In this document: one piece after another, positions 52,861-61,654 of the stretch
How the letters are laid out: each line of letters opens with the position of its first letter
Numbering within the stretch: position 1 is the first letter of the stretch
The notes under the pieces: generated by a model
The model's database searches: none
What the model was told of the DNA's origin: nothing
What the model saw: only the letters and a program-made list of their open reading frames with translations
Translations under genes and position numbers: made by a program
Origin: JANLVI01 sp031363915
GTDB lineage: Bacteria > Vulcanimicrobiota > Vulcanimicrobiia > Vulcanimicrobiales > Vulcanimicrobiaceae
NCBI GenBank assembly: GCA_031363915.1
Contig: JANLVI010000002.1
Location: 52,390-116,389, forward strand
Direction: 5' to 3'
DNA: 64,000 nucleotides

Positions 52861-53205
52861 GGATTTGGGCGAAGTGCGCGTGGCGCGTTTCACGGGGGCA
52901 TTTGCCTGCGGGCGGATTCTCAATGCAAAGACGGCCCGTAGCCAGTTCCTCGGCGGCATAACTTGGGGCATCGGCATGGCGCTCACCGAGCACACGCGCC
53001 TGGACGAACGCACCGGCCGGATCATGACGGCGAATCTCGGCGACTATCTGATTCCCGTGCATGCCGATGTGCCGCACATCGAGACGATCTTCGTCCCCGA
53101 GGACGATTCGCTGGTCAACGAAGCGGGCGTGAAAGGCATCGGCGAAATCGGTCTCGTCAGCGTCGCAGCGGCGATCTGCCGATCACCCTGGATAAGCTGC
53201 TCTAG
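52861..53205 (+). pseudogene. PaoC/YagR-like molybdopterin subunit, C-terminal remnant only
   Basis: Only the last part of a large (about 730-residue) subunit is left: LGEVRVARFTGAFACGRILN, AKTARSQFLGGITWGIGMAL, TANLGDYLIPVHADVPHIET and VNEAGVKGIGEIGLVSVAAA. Then a deletion joins to DLPITLDKLL and a stop in another frame. Most of the molybdopterin-binding domain is gone, so no active enzyme can be made. The remnant ends at the stop of the convergent MFS gene. Confidence 0.8.
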
Positions 53206-54440
53206 GCCGTCGCTTCTGCGCGTGCGGCACCACGCGTGACGCGAATGGCAACGATCATGGCAACGAACAACAAGGCTGCGGCGACAAACCACGCCGCGCC
53301 CGGGAGATGCGCGTCGCGATACCGTCCGACGCTTTGCGAATAAACGAAAGTAAAGAACGCGGGACCCGCAAGCGAGGCGATTCCGCGTAAACTGCCGAGC
53401 GCGCCCTGCAGTTCGCCTTGCTCGTTTGCATCGACACGGCGCGACATCATCGCCTGCGCTGCCGATGCGGAAATGCCCCACAGCATGAGAATCGGCGTCC
53501 CGAGGTTGAGGACCAAGCCCGTCGGTGCAAGACCGTACACGATCATACCCGCGGCGCCAAAAAACAATCCGCCATAGAGCGCGAGCCGCTCGCCGAATCG
53601 ATCGACCGCCGGTTTGATCAGCACCGCTTGTGTGAGCACGGAAAAGATGCCGACGAGTGCGAGCGAGAGTCCGATCGCGCGCTCGTCCCACGCGTACCGT
53701 CCGATGACGTAGAGTACGAAGATACTCGGTAAAGCCGCGCCCGCGAGCACGGATAGAAACGACACCGACGCGAGTCCGAAGAGTTCGTGGTGCGAGCGCA
53801 ACATCTTGAGCGAGCCGACGGGATTCGCACGGCTCCACGCAAACGCGCGACGCAGCGCCGGCGGAAGCGATTCCGGCAGCACGAAAAAGCCGTACACGCC
53901 GTTGAGCAAACTGAGTCCCGCCGCAAACCAAAACGGATAATGCGGATCGACCGCACCGAGTAGCCCACCGACGGCGGGACCGATGATGAAACCGATACCA
54001 AACGCCGCGCCAAGCAAACCGAAGCCGGCAGCGCGCTTTTCCGGCGGCGCAACATCGGCGACATAGGCATACGCCGTCGTCGCGCTCGCCGAGGTGATGC
54101 CGGAGAGCACGCGGCCGACGAAGAGCCACGCCAGGTTCGGCGCCAAGGCCATGATGATGTAGTCCACGCCAAGGCCAATGTTCGAGAGAATGATGACCGG
54201 CCGGCGTCCGAAGCGGTCGGAGAGCGCACCCAAAATCGGCGACATCAGGAACTGCATGAGCGCAAAGACGGTACCGAAGATGCCGAAGATGACGCCGGCT
54301 TGCGCGTTGTCGCCACCGACAAAATTGATGACGAGCTTCGGGAAAACGGGTGCGATCACGCCGAAGGCGAGCATGTCGAGCGTCACCGTAGCAAAGATAA
54401 ACGCAAAAGCGCCTTTGCGCGGGACGACGACTGGCTGCAT
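53202..54440 (-). CDS. MFS transporter of the TCR/Tet (drug:H+ antiporter) type
   Basis: A 412-residue protein with about 12 membrane helices. LMSPILGALSDRFGRRPVII is MFS motif A (GxLSDRxGRRP), GRVLSGITSASATTAYAYVA is motif B-like, and GFGLLGAAFGIGFIIGPAVG is motif C (the antiporter motif with several Gly and a Pro) characteristic of drug exporters. The start is ATG at 54440, which begins the protein close to the first helix; a TTG at 54464 is also in frame. Divergent from the phosphatase gene (53 bp). The exported compound is unknown. Confidence 0.85.
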   Translation of the reverse strand: MQPVVVPRKGAFAFIFATVTLDMLAFGVIAPVFPKLVINFVGGDNAQAGVIFGIFGTVFALMQFLMSPILGALSDRFGRRPVIILSNIGLGVDYIIMALAPNLAWLFVGRVLSGITSASATTAYAYVADVAPPEKRAAGFGLLGAAFGIGFIIGPAVGGLLGAVDPHYPFWFAAGLSLLNGVYGFFVLPESLPPALRRAFAWSRANPVGSLKMLRSHHELFGLASVSFLSVLAGAALPSIFVLYVIGRYAWDERAIGLSLALVGIFSVLTQAVLIKPAVDRFGERLALYGGLFFGAAGMIVYGLAPTGLVLNLGTPILMLWGISASAAQAMMSRRVDANEQGELQGALGSLRGIASLAGPAFFTFVYSQSVGRYRDAHLPGAAWFVAAALLFVAMIVAIRVTRGAARAEATA

Positions 54441-54493
54441 ACAGCAAGATTCGCGCGCGGGCAATCGACCCTCCTCGGCAGAAGGCCGCGACC

Positions 54494-55150
54494 ATGACGG
54501 TCACGCGAACGCTTCTGCACCTCATCCGCCACGGGGACGCGATCCCACCCGAAGACGCCGCAATTAGCACCGCCGGCTACGAAGATCTTCCGCTCTCGGA
54601 AAAAGGCAGCGCACAGGCCTTCGCGCTCGCGCGGCGGCTCAAAGGGGGACCCTCGCGACCCGATGCGATTTATGCGAGCCCCACGCTACGGGCCAAGCAA
54701 ACCGCCGACACAATCGCTTGCGCCGTCAATCTCGAGGTGAAAACTGACGATCGGCTGCGCGAAATTTTTCTCGGCATCGAGCCGGCGGCGAGCATGCCGC
54801 CGCAAGAACGTGGCGCGGCCGTGCGCGCGCGGCTTGAAGAACTCGCCGCAATTGCCATCCGCGATGGATCGTGGGCCGCGGTCCCCGGCTGCGAACCCGG
54901 CATCGCGGTGCGAGCGCGCATGCGCGAGGCGATCGACGAAATCATCGCGCGCCACCCGGGCGAGAGCATCGCGCTCGTCTCACACGCCGGTTCGATCAAC
55001 GCATACCTGGCCGAAATCCTTGGGCTGCAACGCGATTTCTCGTTTCCCGTCGGCAACACATCGCTGAGTACCGTGCGCTATGCCGACCATCCGCCGATGG
55101 TCGTGCGCGTGAACGACACCGCGCACCTCGAAGTCCACACCCACGTTTGA
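54494..55150 (+). CDS. Histidine phosphatase family protein (phosphoglycerate mutase-like)
   Basis: A 218-residue protein. LLHLIRHGDAIPPED holds the RHG catalytic His (about residue 12), RLKGGPSRPDAIYASPTLRA KQTADTIA contains the conserved Arg, and SIALVSHAGSINAYLAEILG contains the second His. Such enzymes remove phosphate from small metabolites or sugars. ATG at 54494 has AAGG 8 bp upstream. Its order and size fit a broad-specificity phosphatase. It stands alone. Substrate unknown. Confidence 0.88.
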   Translation: MTVTRTLLHLIRHGDAIPPEDAAISTAGYEDLPLSEKGSAQAFALARRLKGGPSRPDAIYASPTLRAKQTADTIACAVNLEVKTDDRLREIFLGIEPAASMPPQERGAAVRARLEELAAIAIRDGSWAAVPGCEPGIAVRARMREAIDEIIARHPGESIALVSHAGSINAYLAEILGLQRDFSFPVGNTSLSTVRYADHPPMVVRVNDTAHLEVHTHV

Positions 55151-55295
55151 GGGCCTGCTAACCCGGCCTCGACACGAAAAGAGCGAGGCGATAGTCGTCT
55201 GGTCGAAAAGCTTTCGCTCGCCTGAGGCCATCGTACCAGAGCCCAGCTTCGGAGCGGTAACAGATTCTCGGTGATTAATATGGCCCGGCCGGGGA

Positions 55296-56225
55296 ATGAC
55301 TCATGCGATGACGACGCACGATATTCCCAAGCGCCGACTCGGTCGTACAAACGAGTCCGTTTCCATGGTTGGACTCGGCGGTTTTCATATCGGCAAACCC
55401 GACATTTCCGATCGCGATGCAATCAAACTCATCCATAGCGCGATCGATCGCGGCATCACGTTTCTCGATAACTCGTGGGACTACAACAGCGGCAGCAGCG
55501 AACTGCGGATGGGCCGCGCCCTTCAGGTCAAAGGCTATCGCAGCAAGGTCTTTCTGATGTCCAAGATCGACGGCCGGACCAAAGCGGCGTTCAACGAGCA
55601 ATTCGAAGAGACGCTGCATCGGCTGATCGTCGATCAAGTCGACCTCATCCAGTTTCACGAAAATATCCACGACGACGACGCGGATCGCATCTTCGCACCC
55701 GGCGGTGCATTCGAGGCGGCGCTAGCGGCGAAGGCGGCGGGAAAAACGCGCTTCATCGGTTTCACCGGCCATAAGTCGCCCAAACTCCACCTTCATATGA
55801 TCGAGACGGCAGCAAAACACGACTTCATCTTCGACACGGTGCAGATGCCGCTCAACGTCATGGATGCGCACTACGAGAGCTTCGAGAAGCACGTCCTTCC
55901 CGTTGCGCTGGAACGCGACATGGGGATCATCGGCATGAAGACCTTCGGCGATCGTGCGATCCTCGATACGAATGCGTTATCGCCGATCGAGATGCTGCAC
56001 TACTGCTTCAATTTACCGACGAGCGTCGTCGTGACCGGCATCGACAAACCGGAGATTCTCGATCAAGCAATCGAGGCGGCGGCCTCGTTCAAACCGCTCG
56101 ACGCAAGGCTCGTCGCCGCGCTCCTCGAAAAAACGCGCGACCTTGCGAAGAGCGGCAAGAGCGAACTCTACAAAACCACGCACTTTTTCGATAGCACGGT
56201 GCAGAACCCGAGTTGGCTCGGCTAA
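55296..56225 (+). CDS. Aldo/keto reductase family protein
   Basis: A 309-residue TIM-barrel oxidoreductase. PKRRLGRTNESVSMVGLGGF, FLDNSWDYNSGSSELRMGRA with the catalytic Asp and Tyr, KVFLMSKIDGRTK with Lys and LIQFHENIHDDD with His form the usual AKR tetrad (Asp, Tyr, Lys, His); the NADPH-contact part is IGMKTFGDRAILD. The start may be ATG at 55296 or 55308; GGGGA is only 1 bp from the first ATG and 13 bp from the second. Convergent with the MetE-like gene. Substrate unknown. Confidence 0.87.
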   Translation: MTHAMTTHDIPKRRLGRTNESVSMVGLGGFHIGKPDISDRDAIKLIHSAIDRGITFLDNSWDYNSGSSELRMGRALQVKGYRSKVFLMSKIDGRTKAAFNEQFEETLHRLIVDQVDLIQFHENIHDDDADRIFAPGGAFEAALAAKAAGKTRFIGFTGHKSPKLHLHMIETAAKHDFIFDTVQMPLNVMDAHYESFEKHVLPVALERDMGIIGMKTFGDRAILDTNALSPIEMLHYCFNLPTSVVVTGIDKPEILDQAIEAAASFKPLDARLVAALLEKTRDLAKSGKSELYKTTHFFDSTVQNPSWLG

Positions 56226-56239
56226 GCGCCGAGTCGCAC

Positions 56240-57253
56240 TTACGCGGGGACGAGCGCGACGCCCGCACCGATCGCACGCAGCTTCGCGTAGGCGATATCG
56301 CGATTCATCGGTGCCATGCCGCAGTTGGTGGAGGCGATGATCCGCTCGCGCGGCACGAACTGTGCCGCAAGATCGAGCGTCGCACGGACGTCCTCGGCGG
56401 TCTCGATCGTATCGCTGGCGACGTCGATCACGCCGACCGCGACGTCTTTATTTTTCAAGCCGCCGAGAACGTGCGCGGGCACGTGCGAGCCGGCGAGCTC
56501 GATCGCGATTTCATCCGCCGAACTGCGCGAGAGAAACGGGAAAATATGCGCGTACTGATCCCACTCTGCGCCGAGTTCTGCTTTCCACTTCACGTTGGCC
56601 TCGATGCCGTAGCCGTAACAGACGTGCACGGCTTTGCGAACGTCGATGCCATCGAACGCCATGTCGACCGCATCGATGCCCCACTGATCGACTTCATCGA
56701 AAAACACGTTGAAGGCGGGCTCGTCGAGCTGAATCACGTCGACACCCGCATCGACTAAATCGCGAATCTCTTGATTGAGCACGCGCGCGAACGCGAACGC
56801 CGCTACTTTGCGGTCTTTGTAGAATCCGTCGTAGAGCGTATCGACGATCGTCATCGGCCCGGGCAGCGTGAACTTGAGCGCCCGCTTGGTGAACGAGCGT
56901 GCCGCCTGCACTTCATCGAGATGGACGGGGCGCGTCCGGCGGATTTCACCCACGATCGAGGGACAGTCAGCTTCGTAGCGATCGTTGCGGATGCCGCGCC
57001 GAACTTTCTTCTCGTTGTCGATCCCCTCCAGCGCCTCGAGGAACCCGTGGACGAAGTGGACTCGTGACTGCTCGCCGTCGGTGACGCAATCGATACCGGC
57101 GGCCTCTTGCTCGGCGATCGCGACCCGGGTCGCATCGTGCTTTGCCTCGCGTAAGTCGGGACCGCTCAGCCTCCACGTGGGCCACAGTTTTTCGGTCTCC
57201 GCCAGCCACGCGGGTTTTGGCAGACTGCCTGCAATCGAGCTTCGATAACGCAT
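56240..57253 (-). CDS. Core-MetE-like cobalamin-independent methionine synthase (C-terminal domain only)
   Basis: A 337-residue protein that equals the C-terminal catalytic half of MetE without the N-terminal domain. The zinc ligands are recognisable: HVCYGYG gives His and Cys, and STNCGMAPM gives the last Cys; GIDCVTDGEQSRVHFVHGF and DVIQLDEPAFNVF bind homocysteine. Short MetE forms in bacteria and archaea use methyl donors other than methyltetrahydropteroyl-triglutamate. ATG at 57253; a longer frame reaches beyond the conserved start. The donor (methylcobalamin or another carrier) is not known. Confidence 0.82.
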   Translation of the reverse strand: MRYRSSIAGSLPKPAWLAETEKLWPTWRLSGPDLREAKHDATRVAIAEQEAAGIDCVTDGEQSRVHFVHGFLEALEGIDNEKKVRRGIRNDRYEADCPSIVGEIRRTRPVHLDEVQAARSFTKRALKFTLPGPMTIVDTLYDGFYKDRKVAAFAFARVLNQEIRDLVDAGVDVIQLDEPAFNVFFDEVDQWGIDAVDMAFDGIDVRKAVHVCYGYGIEANVKWKAELGAEWDQYAHIFPFLSRSSADEIAIELAGSHVPAHVLGGLKNKDVAVGVIDVASDTIETAEDVRATLDLAAQFVPRERIIASTNCGMAPMNRDIAYAKLRAIGAGVALVPA

Positions 57254-57317
57254 GGTGGGCGCTTGACGCAAGTCCTTGGCCCGTCCTGCGCGATTGCACA
57301 ATGCGCCTTCGCTCGAT

Positions 57318-58313
57318 TTAGGAGTGCGGCAGGCTTACGTAGAGCGATCCGAGCGGCGAGAGCTGACCCGATGCGCCAAGCGTGCTATCGAAATGAGGGT
57401 CGGGTGCGACGCGACCGGTGAACCACGCATAGCGAAAGACGTCGCTCCGCGTCTCACACGTCTTTACCATATCGGTCATTTGCGCTTCTTGTTTTGCTAA
57501 CGTATCGATCTGGGCGCCATCGGTCTGCGCGTGCCAATTTGCAAATTCGGTCACCCAGAATGGCTTGCCGTATTTCATCAATCGGTCAAGCTGAACGCCC
57601 AACCCGTAGTCGTACCAGTGAAACGCAAGGTAGTCGATTTGGGGATCGTGGTTTCCGTTCGCCGCACGATACGCCGCATAGAATGTATCGAGCCAAGCGA
57701 TCGGATCTTCGTAACCCGGCATCGTACCCCAGGTGATCGCCGGCCCGACGATCTTCACCCCGGCCGTGCGCGCGACGGCTTCATACCGAGGCCAGAGCGA
57801 AGCGGCTTGTTGCGGAGTGAGGTACGATTGACCCGCGACGTTCGGCTCGTTGAGAACCAGCAAATATTTTTCAGACGGATTCGCGCTAAGAGACTGGGCT
57901 ATTGCCGTTGCATCAAACCGATCATTCCACAACATGGGAACGTATTCGAGACCGTAACGCGATGATGCATCGGTGGAGATCCCCGCGTTCGGAGCTGAGG
58001 CCCAGTTGTACCACCAGCTGACGCCGGGCGCGAAAGCACCGAGATCGCTCGTCGAGGCAATATCGTAAGCAATTCCGCGTTTCGTGCTTCGAATCGCCGG
58101 CGGCGCCGGGGTTGCGGATGCAGCGGGCAACGGCGTTGCGCTTGTCGAGACGGCGGGCGTGGGAGCCGGTGTCGGCGTTGGTGCAGCCGTCGGGTGTGAT
58201 ACACCGACCGCCAAATCGGAAGCGACGGTAGGACCGCTTCCCGAACCGCCGCTACAGGTAACGAGCGCCAGACAAGTTGTTACTACGGACAACAACACAC
58301 CGAAAAACCGCAC
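57318..58313 (-). CDS. Lipoprotein with glycosyl hydrolase catalytic core (GH128-like)
   Basis: A 331-residue exported protein. The lipobox is near ALVTCSGG, followed by a Pro/Thr/Ala linker (PTAAPTPTPAPTPAVSTSAT), then the Glyco_hydro_cc domain: KRGIAYDIASTSDLGAFAPG, SWWYNWASAPN, LLVLNEPNVAGQS with the acid/base Glu and PFWVTEFANWHAQ with the nucleophile Glu. GH128 enzymes cut beta-1,3-glucans. GTG at 58313 follows the upstream gene's TAA directly (TAAGTG), so the two genes are coupled. Substrate not confirmed; secreted and tethered to the outer or inner membrane. Confidence 0.8.
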   Translation of the reverse strand: MRFFGVLLSVVTTCLALVTCSGGSGSGPTVASDLAVGVSHPTAAPTPTPAPTPAVSTSATPLPAASATPAPPAIRSTKRGIAYDIASTSDLGAFAPGVSWWYNWASAPNAGISTDASSRYGLEYVPMLWNDRFDATAIAQSLSANPSEKYLLVLNEPNVAGQSYLTPQQAASLWPRYEAVARTAGVKIVGPAITWGTMPGYEDPIAWLDTFYAAYRAANGNHDPQIDYLAFHWYDYGLGVQLDRLMKYGKPFWVTEFANWHAQTDGAQIDTLAKQEAQMTDMVKTCETRSDVFRYAWFTGRVAPDPHFDSTLGASGQLSPLGSLYVSLPHS

Positions 58314-60011
58314 TTAACGGATACCGGTAACTACGTTCCCGTTTTGGTGCAGGACCAGACGTTTCACCGCCCCTGAGGCATCGCGCTCGAAATCAACCGT
58401 CGCGTTGACGACGCGGTAGTAAAAGTGGTCCTTGCTCGTTGCGAACACCGGATATGCGGACTGACCGGTCAGCATGATCGCGATACCTGCGGCGGTGCGC
58501 GTCACGGTGAACGACGCGCCCGCTCCGGCAATCACATAGGTGCCGGGGTAACGATCGAGGACCGCGGGCTCGAGCACGACATCGGGTGAAGGCGTGGCCG
58601 GCGGCGCGCTTGCCATCGGCGAAGCACCGACCCGTTGCAGCCGATCGACTTCCGGTCCCTGTGTCGTCGTAATCCCGTTCACGTTGCCGGCAGCGTCGCG
58701 CATGAATGCAAGGCTCGCATCGACGACATGGTAGCGAAAATGGTCCGGCGCATCCGGGAAGATTCGCGCGGCGCCCTGACCGTCGAGTTGCGCGACGAGA
58801 TGATCGTCGACTCGTCGAATATGATAGAGTGTCGGATGGTCGCGATCGCCGTAATCGCCGACGTATTCATCGAGTTTTTGCGTCGAGAGCACGATCGTCT
58901 CGCTCGAGTGCGCGGGCTCCAATTGCTCCCGCGGATCCGCCAGATGCCGCGCGAGGTCGGCAACCGGATTGCCGCCGCTTGCGAGGACGACGACCCCGAT
59001 TTGACGGTCGGCAGAAACGGCGACGGCCGAGTGAAATCCGGACGTATCGCCGCCGTGTTCGATCACGCCCGTTGAATCATCCGTCCACCAAACAAGACCG
59101 ATATGGTGGCCGGGAAATGTCGACCGTGGTTCCTCCGCGTAGCGGCAGACCGCGGCGAGCGGACCCGTTCCCATCGCACAACGCACGTACTTGAGCATGT
59201 CACCCACGGTCGAGGCAATCGCCCCGGCCGGCGCGATGCCGTCGAACGTCCAGGCTTTGGCCGGATCACCATCAATCGTCATGCCGGACGCCAGCTGCGG
59301 GTCAACAAGATGCGGGGTCATCACGATCGATTCGGTCATTCCAAGCGGCGCGAAGACGCGGCGCTGCAACAGCGTCGCATAGGTCACATGCTCGTGATAG
59401 GCGAGCGCATCGCCGAGCAAACCGACGCCGAAATTCGAATACTCAAAAGTTTCACCCGGGTCGCGCGGCAAGGTGTAGCCACGTAAAAACGTCAGCATTT
59501 GCGCGAGCGGGTAGTCGGCATATGGATCGTCGCCATCGACCGACTTGATGTTATCGGGCATACGCGGCAAACCCGAATGTTGCGTTGCAAGCGTGAGGAG
59601 CGTAATCAACTTGCCGTTCCGCTCCGGGACGATCGAACCCGGCGGCAAATCGCTTGCGACCGGATCGGTTAAACGCACGCGATGATCCAGCGTCATCGAG
59701 GCAAGGATGGTCGCCGTGAAAGTCTTCGTGACGGACCCGATTTCGAAACGCGTATGGGCGTCGAGCGGGCGTGAGGCCCCCGAGCTTCCCGATCGGAGCA
59801 CGCTCACCCGTCCACCCTCGATGATGCCCACGACGATCGCCGTCCCCGGCGTAGCCGCCACGCGCTGGTCGAGGACGCGCTGCAAGGCTGGTCCACGAAG
59901 CGAGGTACTTTCCAGCGCGCTCACAGTCGAGGAATTCGCGATCATCGAGCCCGTCGTGAGGACGAACGAAACCGCAAACGCCGTGAAAATCGAGACCCGC
60001 ACTTTTTTCAT
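58314..60011 (-). CDS. Serine hydrolase, class-C beta-lactamase family, secreted
   Basis: A 565-residue exported protein with an N-terminal hydrophobic segment (VSIFTAFAVSFVLTTG). Catalytic motifs: FEIGSVTKTFTATIL (SxxK), FEYSNFGVGLLG (YxN) and VIEHGGDTSGFHSAV (HGG in place of KTG). The C-terminal third contains two similar beta-rich repeats (DHFRYHVVDASLAFMRDAAG and DHFYYRVVNATVDFERDASG), as in DUF3471-type tails. The family includes esterases, D-aminopeptidases and penicillin-recognising enzymes. ATG at 60011. Followed by the GH128-like gene. Beta-lactam resistance is not implied. Confidence 0.85.
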   Translation of the reverse strand: MKKVRVSIFTAFAVSFVLTTGSMIANSSTVSALESTSLRGPALQRVLDQRVAATPGTAIVVGIIEGGRVSVLRSGSSGASRPLDAHTRFEIGSVTKTFTATILASMTLDHRVRLTDPVASDLPPGSIVPERNGKLITLLTLATQHSGLPRMPDNIKSVDGDDPYADYPLAQMLTFLRGYTLPRDPGETFEYSNFGVGLLGDALAYHEHVTYATLLQRRVFAPLGMTESIVMTPHLVDPQLASGMTIDGDPAKAWTFDGIAPAGAIASTVGDMLKYVRCAMGTGPLAAVCRYAEEPRSTFPGHHIGLVWWTDDSTGVIEHGGDTSGFHSAVAVSADRQIGVVVLASGGNPVADLARHLADPREQLEPAHSSETIVLSTQKLDEYVGDYGDRDHPTLYHIRRVDDHLVAQLDGQGAARIFPDAPDHFRYHVVDASLAFMRDAAGNVNGITTTQGPEVDRLQRVGASPMASAPPATPSPDVVLEPAVLDRYPGTYVIAGAGASFTVTRTAAGIAIMLTGQSAYPVFATSKDHFYYRVVNATVDFERDASGAVKRLVLHQNGNVVTGIR

Positions 60012-60023
60012 ACTAAGGTTGGG

Positions 60024-60575
60024 TCAGCATGGATGATTCGAATTCCTTGCGAGGAACTTTTGAACGCGCGGGGGCCGGCTACCCGGTCGAACCGCGCAGT
60101 AAAACAGAAGCCCCGTGCTTTCGCACGAGGCATTCCGAGAGGTGGCTCCGGTTTCTTGAACAGCGATTCCAGTTTTATAAGTGGATGACTCTGCGAATTG
60201 CGCCGCGATGTTCCTCGGCGATTGGGTGAAGTATACCGCGTCCGGTGTTCGTCCCTCGAGAGCCGCATGCGGCCGAGAGCTGTTATAAAACGCTACGTAT
60301 TTCCCGATGCCGGATTTCGCGGCCGAGGTGTCATCGTGGGCATGCAGATAGACTTCCTCGTACATGAGCGATCGCCAGAAGCGCTCGATCATGACGTTGT
60401 CGCGCCAGCAGCCTTTGCCGTCCATACTCAACGCGATACCGTACTTCTCACAAATAACTTGCACGAAGTCGATTGAAGCGAACTGCACGCCTTGGTCCTC
60501 GACACCTAATAGTTTCGCTATCTTCGCAAGTGACCAGTGCACAAACGATCGTCTTCGGGCAAAGTGAAAAACCAA
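60024..60575 (-). pseudogene. IS3-family transposase OrfB, C-terminal remnant
   Basis: On the minus strand QGVQFASIDFVQVICEKYGI, SMDGKGCWRDNVMIERFWRS, LMYEEVYLHAHDDTSAAKSG and RPHAALEGRTPDAVYF are the last third of an IS3 OrfB integrase core, with the catalytic Glu in IERFWRS. Upstream of about 60500 the frame is no longer transposase-like. The matching N-terminal part lies on the same strand at the right end of the window. The frame downstream of VYF runs on without family similarity until 60024. Confidence 0.8.
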
Positions 60576-60633
60576 GAGCAGGAATCAAAAAGGACCGTAC
60601 GAACACGCCGCTCGTGACTTGAAAGCGGGTGTT

Positions 60634-61182
60634 ATGAGAAGATCGTCATATAAATGGTTCCGAGTTGCGTTACTCTGGACTGCCGTCTTTGTGGCTTTGT
60701 GTTCGGAACCGTCACGGGCTAAAGGCATGCAGGTGGCGCAAAAATCTGTAAGCGGAACTTTATTAAGCGTCTCTGTTCGAACGGGCGGCTTCCGCGTCCC
60801 GACAAGTAGCGGTTTTCTTTTGTGGAACGAAAGCGATGCGCGAGTTATAGCAAGCGCATCGCTTCATGGAGTAATCCGACGGACTTGGGCAATCCCGACT
60901 TTTGGTGCTCCAATTGGAAAATCGATGCGACTGGTTTCGTACGACACAAAGTCGCAGTTTCTAGGCAAGCCAGATGTGCTTACTGCGAAATATGTGTGGC
61001 GCCCAATTGAGATTGGCAGCGCAGGTCACACTACTATCCAAGACTTTTCGATCCCGTTTGGACAAGGGCTCGACGATAAAACGTACGTTGTCTTCTTGAG
61101 ACTGACTGTATCGAAAGATGTGGCTTTCGTTTCATTTAGGCATCCGAATAAGCCTGGATTGGACATTGCAACAAGTCGTTAG
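60634..61182 (+). CDS. Exported protein of unknown function, lower GC
   Basis: A 182-residue protein from ATG at 60634 with a signal peptide (WFRVALLWTAVFVALCSEPS RAKG). The mature part is beta-rich (SVSGTLLSVSVRTGGFRVPT, LRLTVSKDVAFVSFRHPN). No family recognised. Its base composition is clearly less GC-rich than the core genes, with many A/T third positions. It sits between the two halves of an IS3 transposase gene and just left of a second IS, so acquisition by transfer is likely. Possible roles cannot be stated. Confidence 0.5.
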   Translation: MRRSSYKWFRVALLWTAVFVALCSEPSRAKGMQVAQKSVSGTLLSVSVRTGGFRVPTSSGFLLWNESDARVIASASLHGVIRRTWAIPTFGAPIGKSMRLVSYDTKSQFLGKPDVLTAKYVWRPIEIGSAGHTTIQDFSIPFGQGLDDKTYVVFLRLTVSKDVAFVSFRHPNKPGLDIATSR

Positions 61183-61276
61183 CCGAAGTGATTCGGAAGA
61201 TGAGGGCCCTATGTGTCTATGATGGGTGAAGCCAGCTGAGCCGGGAAAATCACCTAGGGGCAAGTAAGGGATCCCG

Positions 61277-61654
61277 ATGTCTTCCGAACCTGAATCCGGT
61301 GTTCGAGAGAAGCACCGACGCTTTACCGCCGACGATAAGGCGCGGATTTTAAGCGAGTACGAATTGGCCAGCTCGCCAATCGACCGTGCAACGGTTCTGC
61401 GCGCAAACGGGGTGTACAGCTCGCTCATTAGCAATTGGCTAAAGCAACGTACAGATGGCGTCGCACCGAAACGCGGTCGCCCGCCGAATCCCGAATCGCT
61501 CGAAAATCGACGACTACACGAAGAGATTGCACGTCTTAAACGGCGGCTCGATAAACCAGAACGAACGGTTGTCGCGCTGGGAAAAGTGCACGAGCTCTTG
61601 CAGTTGATCGCAAGCGAGAGCGAGCCGGAGGAACCGCGATCGAAGTCGCAGTGA
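61277..61654 (+). CDS. IS3-family transposase OrfA
   Basis: A 125-residue protein with a helix-turn-helix: KHRRFTADDKARILSEYELA, then TVLRANGVYSSLISNWLKQR, and a coiled coil (LENRRLHEEIARLKRRLDKP). It binds the IS ends. AAGGGA lies 6 bp before ATG. The stop overlaps the GTG of orfB (GTGA), and orfB is in the -1 frame relative to orfA, as is usual for IS3 elements, although no clear slippery A6G sequence was found. Confidence 0.85.
   Translation: MSSEPESGVREKHRRFTADDKARILSEYELASSPIDRATVLRANGVYSSLISNWLKQRTDGVAPKRGRPPNPESLENRRLHEEIARLKRRLDKPERTVVALGKVHELLQLIASESEPEEPRSKSQ

Noticed and set aside
53044..54570. Long minus-strand frame of about 508 residues over the MFS gene
   Set aside because: Arg-rich and unlike any family; it is an out-of-frame shadow of the MFS transporter in GC-rich DNA.
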